A DNA stretch of 64,000 nucleotides from a bacterium (GCA_017542305.1 JAFXXK010000014.1:35207-99206); one strand, 5' to 3'. Shown: positions 1-9,789, numbered from the stretch's first letter. The notes: generated by a model from the sequence alone, not told the origin. Made by a program: numbers and translations.

Positions 1-165
1 ATATGTCAGCTCAATCTGACAAGTATTATCTTCATCATTTAAAAAATACAACTCACAGTCATCAAGACGTTTTTTGTGGTCTAATTTCATATTCAAAAGT
101 TCCGTATAAAACTTTAAAGATGCATCTATATCCCTAACCCTAATCATTGAATGTAAAAATTTCAT
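1..165 (-). CDS. gloA: Lactoylglutathione lyase-like (VOC superfamily), N-terminal part
   Basis: Only the first 55 codons lie in the window; the gene runs off the left edge on the minus strand. The translation begins MKFLHSMIRVRDIDASLKFY and continues into a TELLNMKL segment and a FLNDEDNTCQIELTY strand. This matches the first beta-alpha-beta module of glyoxalase I, which converts the methylglyoxal-glutathione hemithioacetal to S-lactoylglutathione in the cytoplasm. The ATG is preceded by a good AAAGGAG ribosome site. The metal-binding His and Glu of the second module are outside the window, so another VOC enzyme is possible, but the N-terminus is close to GloA. Confidence 0.8.
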   Translation of the reverse strand, partial: MKFLHSMIRVRDIDASLKFYTELLNMKLDHKKRLDDCELYFLNDEDNTCQIELTY

Positions 166-186
166 TTATTTCTCCTTTGTATAAAT

Positions 187-1308
187 TTAATCCGTATGAG
201 TTATAACCCCGTTTGAAGCCTCATTATCTATAATTATTGTATTACGAATAATAGTATGCGACATCAAAAGAAGATATGGATTTATCTCATCCATTGATGA
301 CATTGTAACCGAAGCTTTTGTTCTTGAAGTATCTTCCGATTTTGCTTCAAGATTTTGGAAACTCAGAACAGACTGCATTGAATAATGTTTTTCCTCGCTT
401 CTTATTCTGTTCATAAGTTCTTCTTTAGGGAATTTGTCTGAACATTCGATATTGACATGAACGGAATTTGAAGTTTCCAAAACTAAAGTTGCAACAACTT
501 TACCGAAATTTACGGTAGTAATTGTTATTACTAAAATATTTTCACTATCCGCTTTTTCGGGATTTCCCTGAATTTCTATTTCAAAATCAGTACCCTCCTG
601 CAAAGGCAGCCACGGCAAATACAGGAGCAACAATGCCTTTAATGTTTGAGCCGAATTTTCCTGAGAAACAATTGCAACGCTTGCATTTATCAATTTTGCG
701 GTATCTTTAAGCTGAGATAAATCTTTTACTCCCTGCTGAGAAGCATTCGCCATTGTAAGAATAATTTTTGCTATGGCATCTTTTCCACCCGATTGCAGCA
801 GCTCGGCAAGAGCGGACATTTTTATCATACCGTTTTGAAGTATTTCTAAATTTTTCAGCGAACTTGCACTATTCAACGTTGCCAACTGATTTTTCAGGGC
901 AGCCTGAAGTTCTGTGGTAGACATACCCTGAAGCTGAGCAAGAATTTGAGCTCTCTCCGACGTCATATTATTTGCACCGCGCATCATATATTGCTCTGTC
1001 AGAAATCTGTTCATTTGAATTCTGTTCAGTCCTCGCTGCAACATATATACAAATTCATTAAGATTTTTGGGCAAATTCATCAAATCTTTAACATAAACAG
1101 AGGTTTCATTACTTGCCAAAGTCCCCATCTGAGGGGTATTTGCCGTTTGAGAAGCCGGTGTCGGATTTGGAGATACAGCAGGTTTTGCCGATGCCGACTG
1201 CGCCGGAGAGTTTGTTTGAGCGGCAGCAAATGGTTGCGGCTGCTGAATTTGCAGTTGCTTTTTATACGAAAACTTTGCTGCATAATTTGTAAGATTTAAT
1301 TTGTCCAC
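187..1308 (-). CDS. FliK/hook-length-control-like protein (tentative)
   Basis: A 373-residue protein with an apparent GTG start and no clear ribosome site. The first 60 residues are rich in Gln, Pro, Ala, Ser and Thr (low complexity). A helical middle follows, and the last 140 residues hold a beta-rich domain with PWLPLQEGTDFEIEIQ and then FGKVVATLVLETSNSVHVNI. This pattern of a disordered N-terminus and a C-terminal domain with an FGxVxxxLxLE strand followed by an acidic helix resembles the Flg_hook domain of FliK and the ruler proteins of type III secretion. The resemblance is by pattern only. No flagellar operon is nearby, although a FliI/SctN ATPase gene lies 8.5 kb away. Confidence 0.4.
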   Translation of the reverse strand: MDKLNLTNYAAKFSYKKQLQIQQPQPFAAAQTNSPAQSASAKPAVSPNPTPASQTANTPQMGTLASNETSVYVKDLMNLPKNLNEFVYMLQRGLNRIQMNRFLTEQYMMRGANNMTSERAQILAQLQGMSTTELQAALKNQLATLNSASSLKNLEILQNGMIKMSALAELLQSGGKDAIAKIILTMANASQQGVKDLSQLKDTAKLINASVAIVSQENSAQTLKALLLLYLPWLPLQEGTDFEIEIQGNPEKADSENILVITITTVNFGKVVATLVLETSNSVHVNIECSDKFPKEELMNRIRSEEKHYSMQSVLSFQNLEAKSEDTSRTKASVTMSSMDEINPYLLLMSHTIIRNTIIIDNEASNGVITHTD

Positions 1309-1347
1309 GAAACTATATTAACTAAATTTTTCAAAAAAGTCCATGTT

Positions 1348-2976
1348 TTACTTTCTTTTAAAGACAATATAACGGAAACCTCTGTCAATATCTTCGACGG
1401 GTTCATAACTTTCCTGTAAATATTTACCAAAATCATAAGCATAATCTTTGGTAATATGTTCTGCCCCGTATTCATAAGTACTTTGATTATTAAGGACTAT
1501 ATATTCAGGATTATTTTCTTTCAAAGATTTAAGAAAGCGATCTTCACCAATACTTTCAATATATAACGGTAACATCGAATTATAATAATCATCGGATTTT
1601 ATTCCCGTTAAAAAATTTACCAATAATCCTTCCGGATATATTACCGCACTTTTGGCATCACTTGTTTCCAAACCTGCTATAAGATTATTCGTTGCATCTG
1701 CAATTTCAGAATAGGTGTATATATTACCCCTGTCTGTAGAAATTTTATCACTCAAAAATAACCGATTGGAATTTGCTATTAAAATATTTAATGAAACCGC
1801 AATTATGCCGATAGCAAAAGCTTTTTCATATTTCCTGTCAACAACCGTAAACAAAAGTGACATAAGCACACATAAAGCAGCAGGTAAAGCATAATTCCCG
1901 TAATTAAGCGGAAGCATAACCCAGAAACATTTTATACATACACTAAGTACGGCAATTGTCAAAAACAATAACCCCGATTGCGTTTTTAGTTTTGTGAAAA
2001 CTGTCAATGCAGTTAGAATTATCAGAGGAGCAATATAAACAAATACTGCAGGCTGTGAAAATACTATAAATGCTATTGAACCGATACCTGCAATAACATA
2101 TCCGATAAATTTATTTTTTTCGGTTATTTTTATACCGCCAGCAATTATACCGAATCCGAGAACCGTTTGTATAAAATTAAAAAGCCATACCGGCAAGACT
2201 TTTGAGCTGAAATATATTCCCTGAATTGTATAAAAATATTTGAGAGTTTTAGCCTCCGCCAAAGATTTTATATCGGCAAGAGCATAAGAAATGTCATTCA
2301 GCCCCAGCCCCTGTATAAATAATATTATTCCGCATATTACGGGAACAAACATAAAACAGGTTATAAAATTTAATACTATTCTTTTATTCCTTGTAAATAA
2401 TGACGCAATAAACAAAACTATTCCATACACAATAAAATCATATTTATTTGAAAACGCAATACCACCTAATAATGCCGCCAGATACAGAAATCCCTGATTA
2501 TTCTTTTCCTGAAATTTGAGATATGCCCATACGGAATAAATAAATGCTACAGTTCCGTATAACATGCCGTAACTGTACGGCAAAGTATAATTAAAAAGAT
2601 GCGTTGCACAGACTCCGCAAATAATAACAAACACACCTATTGCAAAGCTCAAGAACTCTGATAAGAATTTCCTTGAAATTATATATACCCCGCTTACTAT
2701 TCCAAAAGAACACAAAGCTCCGGAAACATATAATGTGTTCAGGTGTACGGTAAAAATTTTATAAAGTAATGCATTGAATAAATATGGAAACGGACCGTAA
2801 ATATTAAACAAATCTTTGTATAGCACTTTACCGTCAAGGATTCTCTCGGGATAATAAATTTCTCTGCCTATATCAAATACTATATTGCCGTAATGCCCGC
2901 AAAATAATATTAACGCCAACCCGCATAAAACCCATAAAACTGTTAAATATTTATTCTCTGTAATAAATTTTCTCAT
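1348..2976 (-). CDS. Multi-spanning membrane glycosyltransferase-like protein (GT-C/GT39 type)
   Basis: About 542 residues with roughly 11 hydrophobic segments and a C-terminal soluble domain. The first periplasmic loop reads DIGREIYYPERILDGKVLY followed by DLFNIYGPFPYLFNALLY. This matches GT-C fold enzymes (GT39/ArnT/PMT-like), where an acidic residue in loop 1 is catalytic and the sugar donor is a polyprenyl-phosphate sugar. I chose the internal ATG (MRKFITENKYL) because the 12 residues before it are not signal-like and the TM segment then starts near residue 10. Substrate unknown; probably surface polysaccharide or protein glycosylation at the inner membrane. The gene lies upstream of the FliK-like gene on the same strand, 39 bp apart. 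Confidence 0.6.
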   Translation of the reverse strand: MRKFITENKYLTVLWVLCGLALILFCGHYGNIVFDIGREIYYPERILDGKVLYKDLFNIYGPFPYLFNALLYKIFTVHLNTLYVSGALCSFGIVSGVYIISRKFLSEFLSFAIGVFVIICGVCATHLFNYTLPYSYGMLYGTVAFIYSVWAYLKFQEKNNQGFLYLAALLGGIAFSNKYDFIVYGIVLFIASLFTRNKRIVLNFITCFMFVPVICGIILFIQGLGLNDISYALADIKSLAEAKTLKYFYTIQGIYFSSKVLPVWLFNFIQTVLGFGIIAGGIKITEKNKFIGYVIAGIGSIAFIVFSQPAVFVYIAPLIILTALTVFTKLKTQSGLLFLTIAVLSVCIKCFWVMLPLNYGNYALPAALCVLMSLLFTVVDRKYEKAFAIGIIAVSLNILIANSNRLFLSDKISTDRGNIYTYSEIADATNNLIAGLETSDAKSAVIYPEGLLVNFLTGIKSDDYYNSMLPLYIESIGEDRFLKSLKENNPEYIVLNNQSTYEYGAEHITKDYAYDFGKYLQESYEPVEDIDRGFRYIVFKRK

Positions 2977-3066
2977 ATTAATAAAATGTAACAAATAATA
3001 AAAAAAATGCAATTTCTCATGTTAATATTACTTTATATAAATGAAGGTTGAACAGTAGGAGTTATT

Positions 3067-3597
3067 ATGTTATCACCAAGTATTACCGCAAATTTAGATT
3101 ATCTCGCTAGCATTGGAGTATTGGACTATGATGCGGCAGCGGATATTGCAGGCACAAAACCCAGATACATCGGTCATCCTCAGCACTATGTAAATCCGGT
3201 TGTAATGACGCCTATGGACTCCGTAACCTTCTCACAATCAGCCAACGGGGAAACATATATCGGCAACAAACCATTCTGGAAAGTTCTTTTAAACGGGGCA
3301 TTAGCTCTCGGCGGTATATATTTAGGCGGCAAAATCTTTTTGAATATCGCTAAAGGAACAAAAAAATTATCTCTGAAAAATATCTTCTCAAGAGGCAAAA
3401 AAGTCGCTGAAGAAATTGGTTCAGACATTTCAAAAGGAGTTAAAAAAGGTAAAAAGGCAGTAAGAGGTGCCGCAGAAAGTATCGGTTTGGTTAAAAAACC
3501 ATGGTATAAACGTGTCGGAGACTCCATATCAGACGCCTGGAAAAGTTTTACGGGCAAATTCTCAGGAACAAAATCCCATATCCATTTAAGAGGATAA
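3067..3597 (+). CDS. Hypothetical protein with one hydrophobic segment and basic tail
   Basis: A 176-residue protein, ATG with a clear TAGGAG ribosome site. The N-terminal 70 residues are polar. Residues about 72-95 (WKVLLNGALALGGIYLGGKI) form one Gly/Ala-rich membrane segment. The rest is strongly basic with many KK and KKGKK runs and amphipathic helices, ending HIHLRG. No family recognised. The composition (single membrane segment plus Lys-rich helices) could suit a membrane-anchored nucleic-acid- or lipid-binding protein, but this is a guess. It stands alone on the plus strand between minus-strand genes. Confidence 0.6.
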   Translation: MLSPSITANLDYLASIGVLDYDAAADIAGTKPRYIGHPQHYVNPVVMTPMDSVTFSQSANGETYIGNKPFWKVLLNGALALGGIYLGGKIFLNIAKGTKKLSLKNIFSRGKKVAEEIGSDISKGVKKGKKAVRGAAESIGLVKKPWYKRVGDSISDAWKSFTGKFSGTKSHIHLRG

Positions 3598-3611
3598 CTC
3601 CAAGATCTGCA

Positions 3612-3638
3612 TAAAAAAAAAGCCGCTTGTGCGACTTA
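3612..3638 (-). terminator. Rho-independent terminator (minus strand)
   Basis: Read on the minus strand the sequence is AAGTCGC-ACAA-GCGGCTT followed by nine T. The 7-bp stem has one G-T wobble. It lies about 130 bp past the stop codon of the frameshifted minus-strand gene at 3766-4565. Confidence 0.7.
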
Positions 3639-3765
3639 TCTCAATGTGTAAAAGGTTAGTGTGTAGGAGAAAATAAAGAAAATGGTTATACTTTGTATAT
3701 ACCACCTTCATTTATATTTATAACATATATTCAATATATATTTTACATATCTTAACAATATCTAA

Positions 3766-4565
3766 TTAATCAACTCTATTCTGAGGATTAGCAGTACCTG
3801 TTTCAACCCCTGCAACAGTAAGGGCTATAGGTACAAATTTTGATATGATATCTCCTACCGGACTTTTATCAGCCATCAGCGTAATAGCAAGACAAACATC
3901 ATCAAGATGCGGGGCAAAATCTGTTGCTCTTATACCTCTGCTTACATCCTGCCCGCTGAAATGTTTATTTATACGGTTTGAAATCTTGTTTCCGGCAATA
4001 ATTCCGAAGAAGAGGCTCGTACCGCCAACTACAGTCGGGCACAAAATTCTTAAAAATTTATTACCCTGAATATGGAAAATTTTTGTAAATTTGTGTGATT
4101 TGTTGTTTTAGAAGCCAAATCTTCAAAATTTTTATACATCATAGTAGGAAGCGCCACAATAGACAACGGGATTGTAATATCACCTATTAACTGACTTACG
4201 GCTTCCTGACATTTTGACGGGAAATTCTCTTTCTTGTCAAATATCGCTCCGCCGATTAAACCGCCTGCAACAGATCCGATACCCATTGACATAATTTCTT
4301 TCCAGCCGAATTTCATTATTTTTTCATTCGGTCTGTTTTTATCGGTAATTTTAAAAATCGCCCAGTCTTTCACAGGGGTATTCATAATATTTTTAGGTTT
4401 CAGAGAAAAACCCTGATGTTTGGAAATCATAGCAACAGCAGTAACAACGCCCAAAGCTGAAGTCGCAGCTGTGCCCAGCCGAACGGACATTGGGGTTTTC
4501 TCGGTATCAACATGCTTGAATGTCGTTGTTTGTCCTATATTATTAGTTACTGGTTGTATTGCCAT
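3766..4565 (-). pseudogene. Membrane protein gene split by a frameshift
   Basis: Two minus-strand reading frames look like one gene. The first part (4565 down to about 4090) encodes MAIQPVTNNIGQTT... with two Gly/Ala-rich membrane segments and the stretch KFGWKEIMSMGIGSVAGGLI. It then runs into SIFRVINF and stops. In the neighbouring frame the coding continues without a start codon as IFHIQGNKFLRILCPTVVGG and then SLFFGIIAGNKISNRINKHF, to the stop at 3766. The switch falls in an A5/T4 run near 4076-4090, where one extra base would restore a single protein of about 266 residues. It could be a true pseudogene, slippage-based frameshifting or an assembly error. Function unknown; the membrane-helix style resembles the neighbour at 4750. 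Confidence 0.65.
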
Positions 4566-4749
4566 GAGTCTATACCTACTTTTCTATTGTACCAAAAACA
4601 ATAAATATTTAACATTGTTAGTTTGTAAACATTTATTAACAGAACTTAAAATATTATAATTGTAACATTTTTGTAAATTTTACAGATCATCACGCAAAAA
4701 AAGTTTTTCAGCGAATTTACATGGGAAGTACATGTAGAAAATAATTATT

Positions 4750-6333
4750 ATGGCAATTTCAATAAAACCCGCAAAATTATACAACCCTTCCAAAGCCGAC
4801 AAGTTTATGAAAAGTATGGCAAGCGGTGGCTTGGCACGTTTTATTGCGTTGGAAGCATTCGTTGAATCCGGAAGGACCTATCAGGCATATCAAAGAGGCG
4901 GGTTTGACGAAGGCAGAGAAAGAATTACGGAAGAATTTACGGGAGCGGTATTTTGGCTCGGCGGTGTAAAAACCTTTAATGCAATTAACGACAAAATCGG
5001 TAAATGGATTTTGAATATGCGCACCGCCAACTTTGACATAGGCAAAGACAAAGCCAGAGATGCCGTTGCCAACTTCATACACACAGAAAGAAATACCAAG
5101 ACAGGTGCTAAATTTACGGAAAAACAAATTGCCGCATTTAAGGCTACAAAACTTGCTATCAGTATATTAATGGCAAATATAATGATAGGATTTGTTGTTC
5201 CGAAAATCAATCAGGCTATTACCCGTTACTATCACAGAAACGATAAGAAGCCGCAAAACAATATTCCTGAACAGTTAATAATTCCGACATCAAGAAAAAT
5301 TACATTTAATGATTTCAAAGATACCGCAAACAAAGAAAACAAAGGGGTATCTTTTGGCGGCGGTGCCGATAAGCTGATGTCACTTGCATTTAATCTCGAA
5401 CACAATACGACATGGCAGCTTCTGTTTACCGATGTCGGAACGGCATCAGGTCGTACAATAAGCGCAAGAAACAATGACGAACGCCGTGAAATTCTGTTCA
5501 GAGATTTGTCATCAATATTCTTCTATATGTTTAATATGCCGCTTATGAACAAAGGTTTGAATTATCTTGAAACAAACGGTAAAGCAACATCAAGAGTTGA
5601 GCCTATGAACGCTGATTACACTAACGACTTAATGAAACAAATCGTTAAGGAAAACGGCGGCAAAATCAGCGCTGACAAATTCTTTGAAGAAATGTTCGGC
5701 AAGAACCACACCTTCAAGATGCCTGAAACAATTAAATCCGAATTTAAAAACGGATACATGAAGATAGAGGACTTCAAGGCTAAGATTGCATCAATACCTG
5801 AAGCAAACACCCCTGAATTAGTCAACAAATACAGCCAAATAGCAGAAGCTATGGCAAAATTACAACCGGCAGTCGAAGGGGAAGAAAGAATAACATTAGA
5901 ACAGGCAGAAAGAATATTTAAGGGCGGATACTTAAATAACCCCGAATTTATGAAGAACTTATACGAACTTAACTTCGGCAAGAACAAGAAACTGAATATA
6001 GCAAACTTCCTTGATCCGTTCAAATTTATCTCATCAGACACAGTAGAAACGGTAGATAATGAACTGAAATTCTATGTAGAACAAATAATTGAAAAAGCTA
6101 AGAAATCAGGCAGCGAAATAACGGAAGAAGTTCTTAATAAAGCGGTTAAGAGTAACACTAAACTTAATGCTATCAATTGGGGGGCAGGATTTGTAGTATC
6201 AGCATTATTCCTGTCAACCATTATCCCCAAAATGCAATACTGGATTACAAAGAAATTAACAGGTTCAAACGAATTTCCGGGAACGGAAGAATACAGAAAA
6301 CAACAGCAAACCCAAACTAAAACCGCTGCTTAA
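4750..6333 (+). CDS. Large hypothetical membrane-associated protein, paralogue of the one at 56531
   Basis: A 527-residue protein with hydrophobic segments near residues 133-157 (SILMANIMIGFVVPKINQAI) and near the C-terminus (VVSALFLSTIIPKMQYWI). It also carries an internal VSFGGGADKLMSL motif of the PSFG type. A central helical region, with EF-hand-like spacing of acidic residues but no clear calcium loop, joins the two halves. The segment GRTISARNNDERREI and its surroundings resemble the MANNGQERREKFNKA segment of the protein at 56531, so the two are probably paralogues. The N-terminal ESGRTYQAYQRGGFDEGRER may be an internal duplicate of this motif. No family recognised, and the ribosome site is weak. 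Confidence 0.6.
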   Translation: MAISIKPAKLYNPSKADKFMKSMASGGLARFIALEAFVESGRTYQAYQRGGFDEGRERITEEFTGAVFWLGGVKTFNAINDKIGKWILNMRTANFDIGKDKARDAVANFIHTERNTKTGAKFTEKQIAAFKATKLAISILMANIMIGFVVPKINQAITRYYHRNDKKPQNNIPEQLIIPTSRKITFNDFKDTANKENKGVSFGGGADKLMSLAFNLEHNTTWQLLFTDVGTASGRTISARNNDERREILFRDLSSIFFYMFNMPLMNKGLNYLETNGKATSRVEPMNADYTNDLMKQIVKENGGKISADKFFEEMFGKNHTFKMPETIKSEFKNGYMKIEDFKAKIASIPEANTPELVNKYSQIAEAMAKLQPAVEGEERITLEQAERIFKGGYLNNPEFMKNLYELNFGKNKKLNIANFLDPFKFISSDTVETVDNELKFYVEQIIEKAKKSGSEITEEVLNKAVKSNTKLNAINWGAGFVVSALFLSTIIPKMQYWITKKLTGSNEFPGTEEYRKQQQTQTKTAA

Positions 6334-6377
6334 TTGCGGACTACAGTCCACCCTGCAAAACGGATTTTATAAAAATT

Positions 6378-7157
6378 TTATTTGTTTATTTTTGGATAAT
6401 TTGACGGGAAAGTCCAACTATTATTTATAATTTTAGTAGAACATCCTAATCCTAAACCTCTTCCATCAGTACGGCATCCGTTCGACCAGTCAGAATCCAT
6501 ATCCGTCAGCCAATACCCCCAAGGAAGTAACCTGCCATCAGGTTTCAATACAAATCTGAAAATATCTAAACCATATTGATTTGGATTTTTATTATTCCCG
6601 TTAACGTCAATAGTTATTGATACAGGGGCATGTTCCGTATCATTCCACTCCCAACCATTTCTATATACCGTTATACAAGCACCATTATTCAGAATAAATG
6701 AATATGAGTTACCGTTATCTCTGGGATCTGCACTTGTGCTATAACCACCCATAGCTTTTACATTATAATCGGAAGTATTCTCAAAGCAATAATAGCCACG
6801 GTTATCTTTACTCCACATCACGGGCGCATATTTTTTAAATTCTTCAGCAAACGTATTTGTATTCAGAACGGCCTTATGTCCCCAATAACTCTCAACAAAC
6901 GGCATCTGGACAGGATCAATATTATCGTATTCGGCACGCATAAGAGACATTGCCTGAGCGACAATGGCATAATTCTTTTTCAATTGATTCAAATAAATTT
7001 GTCTTTGGAAATTTGCAATCAATGTCGGCAAAGTCATCGCTGCAACAACTCCAATAATACCCAGAGTAATTAAAACTTCCGCTAACGTAAACCCATTAAA
7101 ACACCTGCTATGAGAGGCTACATCCCCTCCATTGACCTTAGATGCAAATATAGTCAT
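6378..7157 (-). CDS. Type IV pilin-like / pseudopilin protein
   Basis: A 259-residue protein with a GGAGGG ribosome site. After a 22-residue leader it carries the class III prepilin signature GFTLAEVLITLGIIGVVAAM, with the PilD cleavage site after Gly and Glu at position +5. The hydrophobic helix continues with TLPTLIANFQ. The C-terminal globular domain has a YYCFENTSDYNVKAMGGY region, paired cysteines and many Trp/Tyr/Gly, ending in SNGCRTDGRGLGLGCS. Such proteins are exported, processed by prepilin peptidase and assembled into type IV pili or pseudopili. No pilus assembly gene is adjacent. The long leader could start later, but the ribosome site supports this ATG. Confidence 0.8.
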   Translation of the reverse strand: MTIFASKVNGGDVASHSRCFNGFTLAEVLITLGIIGVVAAMTLPTLIANFQRQIYLNQLKKNYAIVAQAMSLMRAEYDNIDPVQMPFVESYWGHKAVLNTNTFAEEFKKYAPVMWSKDNRGYYCFENTSDYNVKAMGGYSTSADPRDNGNSYSFILNNGACITVYRNGWEWNDTEHAPVSITIDVNGNNKNPNQYGLDIFRFVLKPDGRLLPWGYWLTDMDSDWSNGCRTDGRGLGLGCSTKIINNSWTFPSNYPKINK

Positions 7158-7241
7158 TGTTTCAACCCTCCATTTTTATTATTATTATGTCATATTTTTT
7201 CAGTTTGTCAAGGGATATCAACATTAATTAACTGATATTTG

Positions 7242-7270
7242 TTTCACAAAAATTTTGAGCATGGTAAGAT
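7242..7270 (+). promoter_or_regulatory. Putative sigma-70-type promoter for proS
   Basis: TTTCAC at 7242-7247, a 17-bp spacer and TAAGAT at 7265-7270. It precedes an AGAGAAGGA ribosome site and the proS ATG at 7309. Sequence match only. Confidence 0.4.
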
Positions 7271-7308
7271 AAATTTACAGATAAATTAAGAGAGAAGGAA
7301 TTAACGTT

Positions 7309-9030
7309 ATGAAAATGTCAAAAATGTTTTTTCAGACAATGAGAGAATTTCCCTCAGATGCTGAAGTTATGTCACATAAATTGTTAGGTCGTGCAGGATA
7401 TATTAAAAAGCTTACCAGCGGGGTTTACAATTATATGCCTCTGATGTGGAGAGTTTTAAAGAAAATCGAAACAATTGTCAGAGAAGAAATGGACAGAGCA
7501 GGGGCTCAGGAATTATTGATGCCGTTTGTTCAGCCGAAAGAACTCTGGGAAGAATCAGGTCGTTGGGAAGTTTACGGTAAAGAACTTATGCGTTTAAAAG
7601 ACAGACACAATCGTGATATGTGTCTTGGACCTACACACGAAGAAATTATAACAGCGTTGGCTAGAGATGTTATAAAATCCTATAAACAAATGCCTGTTAA
7701 TTTATACCAAATTCAGTCTAAATTCAGAGATGAAGTAAGACCGAGATACGGACTTTTAAGAGGTCGTGAATTTATTATGAAGGATGCCTACAGTTTTGGC
7801 AAAACTCAGGAAGAACTTGACAAAGAATACGACAATATGGCAAAAGCTTACAAGAGAATTTTTGACCGCTGCGGTCTGGAAACAAAAATGGTACAGTCGG
7901 ATTCAGGTGCTATCGGCGGAAGCGTAAGCCACGAATTTATGGTTATTACCGACGGCGATGCGGGTGAAAATGATGTATTCTATTGCGAATGTGATTACTC
8001 AGCAAATTCCAACCATGCCGTATCTAAATTACCTCCTGCGGAAACCGACGGAGCTAAGTATTTTAATGAAACTAAAATTATGGATACTCCAAATACACAT
8101 TCAATAGAAGAATTGAGTGCATTTTTAAATATTCCGTCATCAATAATTTTAAAATCTCTTGTTTATATAATCGACAAAAAACCTGTTATAGCATTAATCA
8201 GAGCTGACAAAAACGTTGAAGAAACAAAATTGATGAATGCTGTCGGCGGAATTGATATCAGAATTGCATCTTCTGCCGAAATTGCAGAACTTATGGCAGA
8301 AAAAGGATTTGATGCCGTTCCGGGATTTATCGGTCCTAAAGGCATGAACGGTGTACAGATTATCGCAGATGAAACAGTTCGTGATATGAAAAACTTTGTT
8401 GTCGGAATTAACCAAACCGATAAACACCTTGTCGGAGCAAACTTATCAGATTTACCGGCTATCGAAAATTACGTTGATATAAGACTTGTTGATGCGGGTG
8501 ATTTTTGTCCGGTTTGCGGTAAACCGCTCAAAGTCACAAAAGGTATTGAAGTCGGTAATATCTTCCAGCTCGGTACAAAATATTCTAAACCGATGAATGC
8601 GGTTTACTTAGATGAAAACGGCAAAACGCAGCCATACATTATGGGCTGTTACGGAATAGGTATTTCAAGAACCGCTGCCGCCGCAGTTGAAGCTCACTAT
8701 GACGAACACGGTATTAAATGGCCGATAGCAATTGCACCTTACCACGTTGTAATTGTTCCTGTTAATGTTAAAGACGAATTACAGATGAAAACGGCAGAAG
8801 ATATGTATGAAAAACTTCTTGCAGCAGGAGTTGAAGTCGTAATCGATGACAGAGATGAACGCGCAGGGGTAAAATTTAAAGATGCTGATTTGATAGGCTT
8901 CCCGTTCAGAGTAACAGTAGGTAAAACGATTACTGACGGACTTGTTGAATTCAAAGTTCGTGAAACAGAAGACGTTACAACAGTAACTCCGGAAGTTGCT
9001 ATAGAAAAACTTCTTACAATTCTAAAGTAA
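7309..9030 (+). CDS. proS: Prolyl-tRNA synthetase (bacterial type with editing insert)
   Basis: A 573-residue class II aminoacyl-tRNA synthetase that charges tRNA-Pro in the cytoplasm. The catalytic core starts with the KMFFQTMREFP entry and motif 1 around residues 60-75. Motif 2 is FRDEVRPRYGLLRGREF, and motif 3 is GCYGIGISRTAAAAVEAHYD. A YbaK-like insert of about 170 residues lies between motifs 2 and 3 and should deacylate Ala-tRNA-Pro. The C-terminal anticodon-binding domain holds the VVIDDRDERAGVKFKDAD segment. Length and order are those of the bacterial ProS type. The ATG two codons downstream (MSKMFF) is an equally good start. Single gene with its own promoter; flanking prepilin genes run the other way. 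Confidence 0.96.
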   Translation: MKMSKMFFQTMREFPSDAEVMSHKLLGRAGYIKKLTSGVYNYMPLMWRVLKKIETIVREEMDRAGAQELLMPFVQPKELWEESGRWEVYGKELMRLKDRHNRDMCLGPTHEEIITALARDVIKSYKQMPVNLYQIQSKFRDEVRPRYGLLRGREFIMKDAYSFGKTQEELDKEYDNMAKAYKRIFDRCGLETKMVQSDSGAIGGSVSHEFMVITDGDAGENDVFYCECDYSANSNHAVSKLPPAETDGAKYFNETKIMDTPNTHSIEELSAFLNIPSSIILKSLVYIIDKKPVIALIRADKNVEETKLMNAVGGIDIRIASSAEIAELMAEKGFDAVPGFIGPKGMNGVQIIADETVRDMKNFVVGINQTDKHLVGANLSDLPAIENYVDIRLVDAGDFCPVCGKPLKVTKGIEVGNIFQLGTKYSKPMNAVYLDENGKTQPYIMGCYGIGISRTAAAAVEAHYDEHGIKWPIAIAPYHVVIVPVNVKDELQMKTAEDMYEKLLAAGVEVVIDDRDERAGVKFKDADLIGFPFRVTVGKTITDGLVEFKVRETEDVTTVTPEVAIEKLLTILK

Positions 9031-9038
9031 ACTTATAT

Positions 9039-9719
9039 TTAATGTTCTCTGGAACTAGCATTTCCTGTAAATTCAATAGGATCACTCCCATCTGGAGTAG
9101 AATAGTTGCCAAATCTTTCGGCATTCATTAATATAGCATCTTGCCCTACTGCGTTAGGGGCAGCTTTTCCATTAATCTCAAATAAAACAGCTATACAATT
9201 TTCCATAGCCTTTGGGTCTTCTGAATTACATCTAGTATTATAGCTTATTAATGCTGTAGAACCATCCGCCATTACAAAAGCCACATTTTCACTGGAATAA
9301 TCCGCAATATTCCCATTTGGATCAGAATAGCCCATTAAAAAAGCACTTTCACCATCAGTAGCATTATTTATATAAAATTCCTTCCCGTCATATAATGTCA
9401 ATTTATCAGATGGCCAACAATCTGCAAGATGAGAAGAATCACAAACTTTAACTATTTTTAAATGGTTTTGCAACTCCCCGACAAAACTTGCCGTATCTGC
9501 ATGCGGAGCTAAAACATCCAAAGCCTGCATAACTTCTACAGCCTGCGAAAGTTTTCTGGAAAATACAACCGCAGAATGCATACGCACCTTTTTCTGAATA
9601 TCTGAAACAAGCGTAGGCAAAGTCATGGCTGCAACAACTCCGATTACACCCAATGTAATCAGGACTTCGGCCAACGTAAAAGCCTTACTATTCCCATGTT
9701 TTTCTAAACGACTTTTCAT
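9039..9719 (-). CDS. Type IV pilin-like / pseudopilin protein
   Basis: A 226-residue protein with a short basic leader (MKSRLEKHGNSKA) and then FTLAEVLITLGVIGVVAAMT, the prepilin N-terminal helix. Here the residue before F is Ala, not the usual Gly, so PilD cleavage is between A and F. The globular part has cysteines and a YSSENVAFVMADGSTALISY region typical of this lineage's pseudopilins. It ends convergently with proS, 8 bp away. It is related to the gene at 6378, but the two differ in their C-terminal domains. Likely exported to the cell surface; role in pili, secretion or DNA uptake unknown. Confidence 0.8.
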   Translation of the reverse strand: MKSRLEKHGNSKAFTLAEVLITLGVIGVVAAMTLPTLVSDIQKKVRMHSAVVFSRKLSQAVEVMQALDVLAPHADTASFVGELQNHLKIVKVCDSSHLADCWPSDKLTLYDGKEFYINNATDGESAFLMGYSDPNGNIADYSSENVAFVMADGSTALISYNTRCNSEDPKAMENCIAVLFEINGKAAPNAVGQDAILMNAERFGNYSTPDGSDPIEFTGNASSREH

Positions 9720-9789
9720 ATCCTATATATACATTATAAACCTTTTTCAGCATTTTACAATACCAAACATATTTTTATTTGTAAATTAA

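Noticed and set aside
946..1299. Plus-strand frame of 117 codons opposite the FliK-like gene
   Set aside because: Arg/Cys-rich shadow of the repetitive N-terminal coding region on the other strand, without ribosome site.
5616..6041. Minus-strand frame of 141 codons inside the 4750 gene
   Set aside because: Hydrophobic shadow frame; the plus-strand frame is full length with sensible codon use.
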